From NCBI RefSeq assembly GCF_031583145.1, contig NZ_CP134050.1:4391501-4455500 (forward strand): a stretch of 64,000 nt of DNA, read 5' to 3'. Positions 9,719 to 16,986 of the stretch are shown here, piece by piece. Source of the DNA: Brevibacillus brevis. GTDB taxonomy: Bacteria; Bacillota; Bacilli; Brevibacillales; Brevibacillaceae. The translations under genes were made by a program, and so were the position numbers. Position 1 is the stretch's first letter; every line of letters begins with the position of its first letter. The notes below the pieces were generated by a model, which made no database searches, was not told the origin of the DNA, and was given only the letters and a program-made list of their open reading frames with translations.

Positions 9719-11061
9719 CGCGATCTCCCTTTTTCCAGATAACTTGTCGCTGTCCCTTGGACCCATGCCCCTCTTCCGACCGGATGATACTCAATGCCCC
9801 ACTCTCCAAGCACAGCAGCATCCAGGCAGTTTCGTCCGTCGAATACGATCGGCGCTTTCATCCGCGTAAACAGCCGGGCGAATGAAGGGCGTGTAAACTC
9901 TTCCCACTCGGTCAAAACAAACGCGGCGTCCGCTCCTCCCAGCGCTTCCTCTGCCCCCGGCGCCAGCTCCACCGCAGGCGGCAAGACATGGCGCGCCTTT
10001 GTGTTGCTCACCGGATCGTATCCGACGACTTGCGCCCCCATCTTCAGCAAGGTTTCCGCGATCGTCAGCGACGGGGCCTCGCGCATATCGTCCGTATCCG
10101 GCTTGAAGGCAAGCCCCAGCAGTGCGATCCGTTTGCCGTGCAGATCACCCAATCGCCCGACCAGCTTCTCTATCAGAAGCAGCCGCTGTCGGTAGTTCAC
10201 CCGTTCGACAGCCTGAAGGATGGAAAAGGAATACCCGGACAGCTCTGCCATTCCGAGCAGCGCCTTGACGTCTTTCGGGAAGCAGGAACCCCCGTAGCCG
10301 ATTCCAGCCCGCAAAAATTTTTCGCCGATCCGAGCGTCCATACCCATGCCCCGGGCCACATCCTCGATCGTCGCGCCGAGCCTTTCGCACAGCTGGGCGA
10401 TTTCGTTAATGAAGCTGATCTTCGTCGCCAGAAAGGCATTGGACGCGTATTTGATCAGCTCGGCACTGCGGGTATCCGTATGCAGGACCGGTATGCCCAG
10501 CGGCTGATAGATCGCTTCCACCAGGCGCGCCGCCTCCTCGTCGTCCGCACCGATGACGATCCGATCCCCGTGGAAGGTATCGTAAACCGCGGCCCCCTCC
10601 CGCAAAAATTCCGGGTTGGAGACTACCTGTACGGTTACGGGCCGAACGAGATGCTCCGCGATGAGCTCGCGTACAAAATGGTTCGTCCCGACAGGCACCG
10701 TGCTTTTGATGACGACGACCGCATCGTTTGCCAGCGTCAGCCCGATCGCCCTCGCCACCTCAATCAACGCCCGCAGATCCGGCATGCCGTCGATTCCTTG
10801 GGGCGTTCCTACTGCGATAAAGATCGCTTCCGCCCCGGAAAAAGCCGCTTCGTGGCTTTCCGTAAACGAGAGCCGCCTCTCCTGTCTTTGCACAGCGAGC
10901 AGTTCATCTAGTCCGGGCTCGAAAAAAGGGACAATCCCGGCTCCAAGCTGCGCCATTTTTTCTTCATCTACATCCACGCATGTCACGTCATGGCCGATGG
11001 CCGCCAAGCAGACCCCTGTCACGAGTCCGACGTATCCTGTTCCGACAATGGCTATCTTCAT
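9715..11061 (-). CDS. ugd: UDP-glucose 6-dehydrogenase
   Basis: The 448-residue enzyme oxidises UDP-glucose to UDP-glucuronate with two NAD+. The N-terminal GTGYVGLVTGVCLA binds NAD. STVPVGTN and NPEFLREGAAVYD are family signatures. The catalytic cysteine lies in GYGGSCFPKDVKAL near residue 260, and the C-terminal domain has GLAFKPDTDDMREAPS. Length matches the TuaD/Ugd family. It sits 18 bases after the family 2 glycosyltransferase gene and overlaps the epimerase start by four bases. It implies a glucuronate-containing, acidic polymer. Confidence 0.95.
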   Translation of the reverse strand: MKIAIVGTGYVGLVTGVCLAAIGHDVTCVDVDEEKMAQLGAGIVPFFEPGLDELLAVQRQERRLSFTESHEAAFSGAEAIFIAVGTPQGIDGMPDLRALIEVARAIGLTLANDAVVVIKSTVPVGTNHFVRELIAEHLVRPVTVQVVSNPEFLREGAAVYDTFHGDRIVIGADDEEAARLVEAIYQPLGIPVLHTDTRSAELIKYASNAFLATKISFINEIAQLCERLGATIEDVARGMGMDARIGEKFLRAGIGYGGSCFPKDVKALLGMAELSGYSFSILQAVERVNYRQRLLLIEKLVGRLGDLHGKRIALLGLAFKPDTDDMREAPSLTIAETLLKMGAQVVGYDPVSNTKARHVLPPAVELAPGAEEALGGADAAFVLTEWEEFTRPSFARLFTRMKAPIVFDGRNCLDAAVLGEWGIEYHPVGRGAWVQGTATSYLEKGRSR

Positions 11062-11079
11062 TTGTCCGTTCCTCTCCCG

Positions 11080-11874
11080 TCAGGTCTGACCCACATTTTT
11101 CTTCCACGCGTTCCAGCCGTAGTGGACAAAGCACCATGCGGCGGACGCGAAACTCAGCTTTTCGATATCCCGATACAGCCGCCACGTGTTTTTCGCCGCT
11201 TTCCATTTGTTGCTGGAAATCGAGCCGGCTACTCTGCGGTACTGGGACAGCTCCTCCTGGATCCCGTAGGCGAGGTGCCCCTGTTTCAGAATGTTCAGCC
11301 ACAGCGCCGTGTCTTGCCGGGTCCGCAGATTGGGCATCTGGATCGTCCCCAGCTTTTCTTTGTCCAGCATCACGGTCAGGCAGCCGATAATGGTGTTTTT
11401 CAACAGGCCGCGGTAGTCGATTTTCTCCGGGATCGGGACGACATACGGGGTATGCGTGCCGTCTTCCTGGATCATGCGGTAACGGGTAAAGGAAAACGCC
11501 GCATCCCGCTCTTGCATGAAGGCCACCTGTTTCTCCAGCTTTTGCGGGAGCCACAGATCGTCGCTGTCCAAAAACGCGATGTACCTTCCATTCGCGGCGG
11601 AAATTCCCGTGTTTCGGGCTACGGCCGCACCGCTGTTTTGCGCAAGGACGATCAAGCGAATGCGCGGATCCGCGAGTTCTTCCCGGATAATCGGGACCGT
11701 ATCGTCGGAGGAGGCATCATCGATCAGGATGAGCTCCCAATGCGGATACGTCTGCCGCTTGACCGAATCGATCGTCTCCCGGATAAATCGTGCCGCATTG
11801 TAAGTGGGCGTGATCACGGACACCAGCGGATGTGCCGGCTCTGCTTGGCTCACAGGCACAGGGGAAATGGTCAC
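11080..11874 (-). CDS. Glycosyltransferase family 2
   Basis: The 264-residue protein has a GT-A fold domain over residues 15-190. It opens with HPLVSVITPTYNAARFIRET, then WELILIDDASSDDT and the metal-binding segment IAFLDSDDLW (DxD-like). The C-terminal part is basic and amphipathic, suggesting membrane association. The start is a GTG that overlaps the upstream gene's TGA by four bases. It presumably adds one sugar to the lipid-linked repeat unit; donor and acceptor are unknown. Confidence 0.92.
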   Translation of the reverse strand: MTISPVPVSQAEPAHPLVSVITPTYNAARFIRETIDSVKRQTYPHWELILIDDASSDDTVPIIREELADPRIRLIVLAQNSGAAVARNTGISAANGRYIAFLDSDDLWLPQKLEKQVAFMQERDAAFSFTRYRMIQEDGTHTPYVVPIPEKIDYRGLLKNTIIGCLTVMLDKEKLGTIQMPNLRTRQDTALWLNILKQGHLAYGIQEELSQYRRVAGSISSNKWKAAKNTWRLYRDIEKLSFASAAWCFVHYGWNAWKKNVGQT

Positions 11875-13082
11875 GGGCAGGCACCTCCCGCCTGCGGCTG
11901 ACCTGACTGATCAGCGGAGGATAACGACTGGTACAGCCGGATCAATTTCTCCGCTTCCTTCTCCCAGTTGTACTCGTTCACTGTGAACTCCACCCCTCTT
12001 TGCCCCATTTCTTTCGCCTGCTCGGGATGATCGTGCAAAAACGTCATCGCTTGCGCTATTTCCAACGGGTCTTCCTGGTTGACGAAGACGCCGGATCCGA
12101 CATGTCCCACTTTTTCCCTCCACACGGCAAAATCGCTGGCGATGAAGGGAATCCCGAAACGCTGGTACTCGTATATCTTGTTCGGACTCGTTTTGGCGTG
12201 GTCTCCGATGTCTTGAATCGTGATCAGACCGACATCCGACTGGATCATGTAGGCAAAGGCCATCTCCTGGGACAATACTCCCAGGTAGTCCACATACATC
12301 CACCCCACCCGATCGCGCACCTCTTCCATAGCCGCCTGATCGTGTACAGGACCGATGAGCCACAGCCGCGCCGGAAACAGCTGGTTGACGTATTCCATAG
12401 CCTTGACCATCTGCAACAGCCCGCGCGTCCGCCCGATTGTCCCGACGTATACGGCTCGGAACACTTCCGTCTTCTGGATGGCCTCGCTCAGCGAGTAGGC
12501 ATTCTCGATCAGTTCTCCTTGCGAGATCGGCGCGTTTTCAATCACGACGCTCTTCGCCCCGAGCCTGCGCGCCACATCCACTTGAGTCGCGATCGAAGCG
12601 TCGAATACCCGCCCGGCCCACGCTTCCAGCCGCCCGACAGCTTTGGCGACCGCCTTGCGCAGTATCGCCGGTATCCATTCGCGCATCAGGATTCGCTTCG
12701 TAAAATCCTCGTGCGTATCGTAGATCACCTTTTTCCCCATGAGCTTCAGGAGAAACCCGAGCAAAAGCGTATCCGGGTTGTGGAGATGGACGATGGACGC
12801 CTTGGTTCTCCAGATGCTTTTCAGCATCAATGGCTGCATGAGAAAACGTTGAAAGCGGCTCCTGTAACGCGGGACTCCCTCTATCCGCAGCTGGCCCCGC
12901 TCCTCCGCCGCTTCCCTCTCTTTTGCAGCCCTGGCTATCAGCACTACCGAATAGCCGGCAGAAGCGATTGTTTTTGCTTCCTTTTGATACACCCGGATGT
13001 CCGTGTAAACATGCACCGGCGCGAAAATGCACACTTTTTCAGCTGCTCCCATCCCGTGTCCACAATCATCCTTCCTAACCAT
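11871..13082 (-). CDS. Glycosyltransferase family 4 (GT-B), first gene of the upstream EPS unit
   Basis: The 403-residue protein begins with a GT4-like N-domain (VCIFAPVHVYTDIRVYQKEA) and has a C-terminal donor-site region with AVYVGTIGRTRGLLQMVKAM and the E-x7-E-like KIYEYQRFGIPFIASDF. Such enzymes transfer sugars from nucleotide donors to lipid-linked acceptors at the membrane face. The ATG at 13082 has no clear ribosome site, and the ATG at 13052 gives an equally plausible shorter protein. A SinR-type dyad lies only five bases upstream of the longer start, so the transcript leader must be short. Confidence 0.9.
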   Translation of the reverse strand: MVRKDDCGHGMGAAEKVCIFAPVHVYTDIRVYQKEAKTIASAGYSVVLIARAAKEREAAEERGQLRIEGVPRYRSRFQRFLMQPLMLKSIWRTKASIVHLHNPDTLLLGFLLKLMGKKVIYDTHEDFTKRILMREWIPAILRKAVAKAVGRLEAWAGRVFDASIATQVDVARRLGAKSVVIENAPISQGELIENAYSLSEAIQKTEVFRAVYVGTIGRTRGLLQMVKAMEYVNQLFPARLWLIGPVHDQAAMEEVRDRVGWMYVDYLGVLSQEMAFAYMIQSDVGLITIQDIGDHAKTSPNKIYEYQRFGIPFIASDFAVWREKVGHVGSGVFVNQEDPLEIAQAMTFLHDHPEQAKEMGQRGVEFTVNEYNWEKEAEKLIRLYQSLSSADQSGQPQAGGACP

Positions 13083-13086
13083 TTTC

Positions 13087-13102
13087 GTTCTTTATAAGGA
13101 AC
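13087..13102. promoter_or_regulatory. SinR-type operator before the upstream EPS unit
   Basis: GTTCTTTATAAGGAAC is a GTTCT-N6-GGAAC dyad with one mismatch from the perfect form. A TATACT -10-like hexamer (minus strand, 13118-13113) ends ten bases upstream in the transcription direction. The offset nearly equals that of the 5434-5449 site from its own -10 element. Repressor binding here would stop initiation of the glycosyltransferase-to-manC unit. Confidence 0.7.
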
Positions 13103-13139
13103 GATTATCCTAAGTATATTCTCCTAGTAAAAATAACAA

Positions 13140-13179
13140 AAACGGCTAAAATAGCCAAATTTAGCCATTTTAGCCGTTT
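13140..13179 (-). terminator. 40-bp near-palindrome, probable terminator of the SinI-like gene
   Basis: The arms AAACGGCTAAAAT and ATTTTAGCCGTTT are perfect 13-base inverted repeats around an AGCCAAATTTAGCC centre. On the minus strand the hairpin is followed by TTTTTGTTATTTTT. That fits intrinsic termination of the short sinI-like transcript just before the EPS promoter. The AT-rich stem leaves some doubt, and a protein-binding role is possible. Confidence 0.55.
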
Positions 13180-13208
13180 CTCTCAGATTAGGTAGCATTT
13201 TCATCTTT

Positions 13209-13224
13209 GTTCTTAAAAAAGAAC
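13209..13224. promoter_or_regulatory. Second SinR-type operator in the sinI-EPS intergenic region
   Basis: GTTCTTAAAAAAGAAC is a perfect GTTCT-N6-AGAAC dyad, 107 bases upstream of the 13,087-13,102 site. No -10 element sits next to it on the minus strand. It may allow cooperative or looped binding of the tetramer-forming repressor, as paired SinR sites do in Bacillus. It lies between the end of the SinI-like gene and that gene's terminator. Confidence 0.7.
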
Positions 13225-13267
13225 GAAAATATCAAAGGAGCCCCTCATTCCACTGTTCGGTCCGGAA

Positions 13268-13411
13268 TTATTCGTTTGCCGCGTACTTTTTGACGGACAC
13301 CAGTAAAAATTGCCTAATCTCATCGACCGGGATTCCCAGCCTTTTTGCTTCCATGATCAATTCCTTCCACTCGGAATCGATCTCTTCCGTCACCGCTTTG
13401 TTCGCACCCAT
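13268..13411 (-). CDS. SinI-like antirepressor (47 residues)
   Basis: The frame starts at ATG 13411-13409 with GGGAGGGG eight bases upstream and ends at TAA 13270-13268. The product begins MGANKAVTEEIDSEW, continues with KELIMEAKRLGIPVDEIRQF and ends KKYAANE. The EW-x-ELIMEAK-x-LGI-x3-EIR-x-FL pattern matches SinI, the peptide that sequesters SinR in B. subtilis, in length and order. The same helical segment occurs at the C-terminus of the adjacent repressor. It is divergent from that repressor and lies directly upstream of the EPS promoter. The role is inferred from family and context. Confidence 0.82.
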   Translation of the reverse strand: MGANKAVTEEIDSEWKELIMEAKRLGIPVDEIRQFLLVSVKKYAANE

Positions 13412-13478
13412 CGTGATTTCCCCTCCCGGACGATTGCCCAATCACGCCAAAAGGCAGGCACTGCACCTTTTTTCACTA

Positions 13479-13508
13479 TTAGGCAAAAGGGTATTTTCCT
13501 GCTATAAT
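13479..13508 (+). promoter_or_regulatory. Putative promoter of the SinR-like gene
   Basis: A perfect TATAAT lies at 13503-13508, with the weak -35 TTAGGC at 13479-13484 and an 18-base spacer. Transcription would begin near 13515, about 30 bases before the start codon. Confidence 0.5.
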
Positions 13509-13544
13509 GAAAAGAATCAGCAAAGACAAAGGATGATTCTCCCG

Positions 13545-13871
13545 ATGATTGGTACACGTATCAAGAAACTGCGAAAAGAAAAGGGAATTTCCCTGTCGCA
13601 ATTGGCTGAACGTGCAGGAGTTGCCAAATCGTACCTAAGCTCCATTGAACGCGATATTCAATCAAATCCTTCGCTGCAATTCATTGAAAAAATCGCCGAT
13701 GTTCTCCAAGTTCCGATAAATGTTTTGATTGATAAAGAGCCTTATTTTGAACAGCTGGATGATGAATGGAATCAATTAGTCATGGAGGCCATGCAATCAG
13801 GAGTCAGCAAAGAGGAGTTCCGGGGATTTCTGGAATATCAAAAGTGGAAGCTGGCTCAAAACAAGGAGTAG
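13545..13871 (+). CDS. sinR: SinR-like master repressor
   Basis: The 108-residue protein starts MIGTRIKKLRKEKGISLSQL and continues AERAGVAKSYLSSIERDIQS, very close to B. subtilis SinR. Residues 5-60 form the DNA-binding HTH. Residues 72-103 (DEWNQLVMEAMQSGVSKEEF onward) form the SinI-type interaction helices. AAAGGA lies upstream of ATG 13545; an in-frame ATG at 13533 sits too close to that ribosome site. It is divergent from the SinI-like gene. Three SinR-type dyads in front of the two EPS units make these units its likely targets. Confidence 0.88.
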   Translation: MIGTRIKKLRKEKGISLSQLAERAGVAKSYLSSIERDIQSNPSLQFIEKIADVLQVPINVLIDKEPYFEQLDDEWNQLVMEAMQSGVSKEEFRGFLEYQKWKLAQNKE

Positions 13872-13879
13872 CCATCCGC

Positions 13880-14776
13880 TCATCGCTTGGGCGCGATCGT
13901 CTGTCCCTGCATCCAATTTTCTAAATAGTACAAAAGCGGCGTGCGCAGTTCCTCGTTTCGAATGGCGAACTCGAGTGTCGTCGTGATGTACCCCAGTTTA
14001 TCCCCGACATCGTAGCGAACCCCTTCGAATTGATACGCGTACACGGTTTGTCGCTCGTTCATGGCTTGGATGGCGTCCGTCAATTGGATCTCGCCGCCCA
14101 TGCCTTTTTCCTGTCTGTCCAGGATGGCGAAAATGTCTGGGGTAAGGATATACCTGCCCATGATGGCTAGATTGGACGGAGCCGTTCCCTTCGGCGGCTT
14201 TTCCACAAATGCACGCACGCGGTACAAGCCTCCTTCTTCCGTGATCGGATCGACAACTCCATACCTGGATATGTGCTCTTCCGGCACTTCCTGCACGCCG
14301 ATCACCGAGCAGCCGGTATGGTCGAAAACTTCAGACAGCTGCTTGATGCACGGTACTTCCGAACGGACGATATCGTCTCCAAGCAGCACCGCGAACGGTT
14401 CGTCCCCCACGAATTTCCGGGCGCACCAAATGGCATGTCCCAGACCCAGAGGCTCCTTCTGCCGGATGTAATGGATATTGGCGATTTTGGCCGAATGACG
14501 CACCCGGTCCAGCAAATCGAGCTTCTTCTTTTCCAGCAGGTTTTGCTCCAGCTCGAATGCGGAGTCGAAATGGTCTTCAATCGCCCGCTTGCCTTTGCCC
14601 GTCACGATGATGATATCTTCGATCCCCGCCTCCACCGCTTCTTCCACAATGTACTGAATGGTCGGCTTATCTACGATCGGCAGCATTTCCTTGGGCATCG
14701 CCTTGGTCGCCGGCAAAAACCGGGTGCCCAAGCCTGCTGCCGGGATAATGGCCTTTTTGATTTTCGATGGTCTCAT
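13880..14776 (-). CDS. galU: UTP-glucose-1-phosphate uridylyltransferase
   Basis: The 298-residue enzyme makes UDP-glucose from glucose-1-phosphate and UTP. The N-terminus [20 protein letters not shown] is the GalU signature. [20 protein letters not shown], the [20 protein letters not shown] region and [20 protein letters not shown] follow in order. AAAGGGAG precedes the ATG. It lies downstream of pgcA, which provides glucose-1-phosphate, and its product feeds Ugd and the priming transferase. Its stop lies eight bases from the convergent sinR stop. Confidence 0.96.
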   Translation of the reverse strand: MRPSKIKKAIIPAAGLGTRFLPATKAMPKEMLPIVDKPTIQYIVEEAVEAGIEDIIIVTGKGKRAIEDHFDSAFELEQNLLEKKKLDLLDRVRHSAKIANIHYIRQKEPLGLGHAIWCARKFVGDEPFAVLLGDDIVRSEVPCIKQLSEVFDHTGCSVIGVQEVPEEHISRYGVVDPITEEGGLYRVRAFVEKPPKGTAPSNLAIMGRYILTPDIFAILDRQEKGMGGEIQLTDAIQAMNERQTVYAYQFEGVRYDVGDKLGYITTTLEFAIRNEELRTPLLYYLENWMQGQTIAPKR

Positions 14777-14860
14777 CAGTCGCAGCTCCCTTTACAAAAA
14801 CTTGGCTGGCCACTCTTGCGCTTTTCCTGATGCCCCTGCGTGTCTATCCGTTCGGCCTTC

Positions 14861-16633
14861 TTACCTGGATCTGCCGATCAAGTCTGGCACGGCCGCCTGA
14901 AACGCCGCCATTTTCGCATCGGCCTCCGCCATGGAGGATGGGGAGTACGCACTGAAGTATACCTTCATCTTCGGCTCCGTACCCGATGGGCGGACCGCGA
15001 TCCATGAGCCGTCCTGCATGATGATCTTGATGACATTGGATCTCGGCAAGGACAGCGGTTGCGTTTCCCCGGTGCCAATCACCGTTCTTTCCCGGCGCTC
15101 ATAGTCCTCTACAGCATGAACACCATACCCCGCCACCTGTTTTACAGGATTTTCGCGCAGACGGGCGATGCTTTCCTCCATTTCCTGCCGACCCGCTCTG
15201 CCTTCGATGGTAAGCGACAGGAGCTCTTCCCGAAAATAGCCGTACGTGGCGTAAATCTCCTCCAATACTTCAAACAGATTCTTGCCTCGGCGGCGATGAA
15301 CCAGCACCATCTCGGCCACCAGCACGGCGATCTGGACCGCGTCCTTGTCCCGGACGAAATCACCTGCCAAGTACCCGTAGCTTTCCTCGTATCCGAATAC
15401 GAACGTATGTGAGCCGGTTGTTTGGCACTCCTGAATTTTTTCGCCGATGTACTTGAAGCCCGTGAGTGTATTTTCTGTCGTCACGCCGTAGCTCTCCGCG
15501 ATTTTTCCCCCGAGGTCCGAGGTGACGATGGTTTTCAATACGAGTCCGTTTTGCAAGGGACGTCCTTTCGACGAGGACTGCTCCAGCAAATAGTGCAGGA
15601 GCAAGGCGCCGAGCTGATTTCCGTTCAGCATCTCGTAGCCGTGCTTTGTTTTGACCAATACTCCGAGTCGATCGGCATCCGGGTCCGTCGCCATGACGAG
15701 ATCGGCCTGTTTTTCGGAGGCCAGCGAAAGGGCGAGCGCAAATACGTCCCGCTCTTCCGGATTTGGTGCCTTGACGGTTGGAAACTCCGAATCGGGCTTC
15801 GCCTGCTGAGGGACGAGATGGACACGGCTGAAACCGACCCGCCGCAAAAGGTCCGGGATCACCTGTATCCCCGTGCCGTGCAGAGGGGTATACACGATAG
15901 ACAGGCTGTCGCCCTCCGCCTTTATGAGCGGCCGTTGACATAGCAGCTGCTCGACTCGCTGCGCGTAGGCCTCCGTGATTTCTTTGCCGATCGTGGCGAT
16001 CGCATCAGCGCGGTCGGAGGCTGCAGGATCTTCTTCCGGAAGCAGGAGAGGATCTCCCGTCCGCTGGATTTCAGCGTAGATGTCCGCGGCGTCTTGCTCT
16101 GTAATTTGGCCGCCTTCCTCGTTATATACCTTGATTCCGTTGTATTCTGATGGATTATGGCTGGCGGTGATCACGATACCTGCGGAGGCTTGCAGATGGC
16201 GAATGGCAAAGGAGAGCAGCGGAGTCGGCGCGAGGTGCTGAAACAGGTACACCCTGTTGCCGGAATGCGCCAGAATAGCGGCAACTTGCAGGGCAAATAC
16301 ATCGGAGTACTTTCGTGAATCGTAGGCGATGGCAACGCCCTTGCTCTTTGCCGTCTCACCCTTTTTATCCAGATAGCGGGCAATTCCATGCGCGGCACGT
16401 CGGACCGTATAGACATTGATCCGATTGGTTCCGGCGCCGATGACTCCCCGCATTCCTCCTGTTCCAAATTCCAAATGCTTGTAAAAGCGGTCCTCCACTT
16501 CACGGCTGTCCGAGCCGATCTGCCGCAGCTCCTCCAAAAGGTCTGCCGGCATGCCTGCGTGGCGCAGCCAGCGATTGTACGCTTCAACAGTATCAGGTCC
16601 AGGATCTCCTACGTGATTCGTATCCACCAACAT
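14861..16633 (-). CDS. pgcA: Alpha-phosphoglucomutase
   Basis: The 590-residue enzyme interconverts glucose-6-phosphate and glucose-1-phosphate. It carries the active-site serine loop GIVITASHNPSEYNGIKVYN (near residue 140), the metal-binding DPDADRLG, the sugar-binding GYEESYGYL and the C-terminal phosphate-binding RPSGTEPKMKVY. I choose ATG 16633 because AGGGG lies five bases upstream; a TTG at 16657 adds eight residues without a good ribosome site. It lies 84 bases upstream of galU. Together the two convert hexose phosphate to UDP-glucose for EPS and wall polymers. Confidence 0.93.
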   Translation of the reverse strand: MLVDTNHVGDPGPDTVEAYNRWLRHAGMPADLLEELRQIGSDSREVEDRFYKHLEFGTGGMRGVIGAGTNRINVYTVRRAAHGIARYLDKKGETAKSKGVAIAYDSRKYSDVFALQVAAILAHSGNRVYLFQHLAPTPLLSFAIRHLQASAGIVITASHNPSEYNGIKVYNEEGGQITEQDAADIYAEIQRTGDPLLLPEEDPAASDRADAIATIGKEITEAYAQRVEQLLCQRPLIKAEGDSLSIVYTPLHGTGIQVIPDLLRRVGFSRVHLVPQQAKPDSEFPTVKAPNPEERDVFALALSLASEKQADLVMATDPDADRLGVLVKTKHGYEMLNGNQLGALLLHYLLEQSSSKGRPLQNGLVLKTIVTSDLGGKIAESYGVTTENTLTGFKYIGEKIQECQTTGSHTFVFGYEESYGYLAGDFVRDKDAVQIAVLVAEMVLVHRRRGKNLFEVLEEIYATYGYFREELLSLTIEGRAGRQEMEESIARLRENPVKQVAGYGVHAVEDYERRERTVIGTGETQPLSLPRSNVIKIIMQDGSWIAVRPSGTEPKMKVYFSAYSPSSMAEADAKMAAFQAAVPDLIGRSR

Positions 16634-16939
16634 TTTCACCCCTGGATTCAGCTTCAACGCCCCGAGCGCCCTCGCTGATGGATAGGATCAAGCGGGATGC
16701 ATATGTACTGGGAGGTTCGTCGGATAGGCTTATACTACAATACGCCTATTTGAATGACAATAGACTTAATTTGTCGTTTGGCTAAAAGAAATAGCGAAAA
16801 ATGAGCCTCCTGTCGATTTGTCAATCCTTCTTTATTCGCGGTCTTTCTCCCCATAATCTAGTCGATCAGCTCTCCCTGGTGCAACTAACCAAAGTTAGCC
16901 GAATGCGAAAAAGCCTGATGGAACAACCATCGTGAAACG
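16634..16939. other. Intergenic region between the beta-helix gene and pgcA
   Basis: No reading frame with a credible start is visible in this stretch. It is AT-richer than its surroundings and probably holds the pgcA promoter. A TATAAG-like hexamer is present on the minus strand near 16,725, but I could not assign a convincing -35. I see no SinR-type dyad here. Confidence 0.4.
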
Positions 16940-16975
16940 CAAAAGCACCCCGGGACTTGCGGACTCCCGAGGTGC
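16937..16975 (-). terminator. Terminator after the beta-helix gene
   Basis: GCACCCCGGGA (16945-16955) and TCCCGAGGTGC (16965-16975) pair with one mismatch. On the minus strand the hairpin is followed by TTTTGCG. It lies 11 bases past the stop of the beta-helix gene. Confidence 0.8.
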
Positions 16976-16986
16976 CAGCGCTGATG

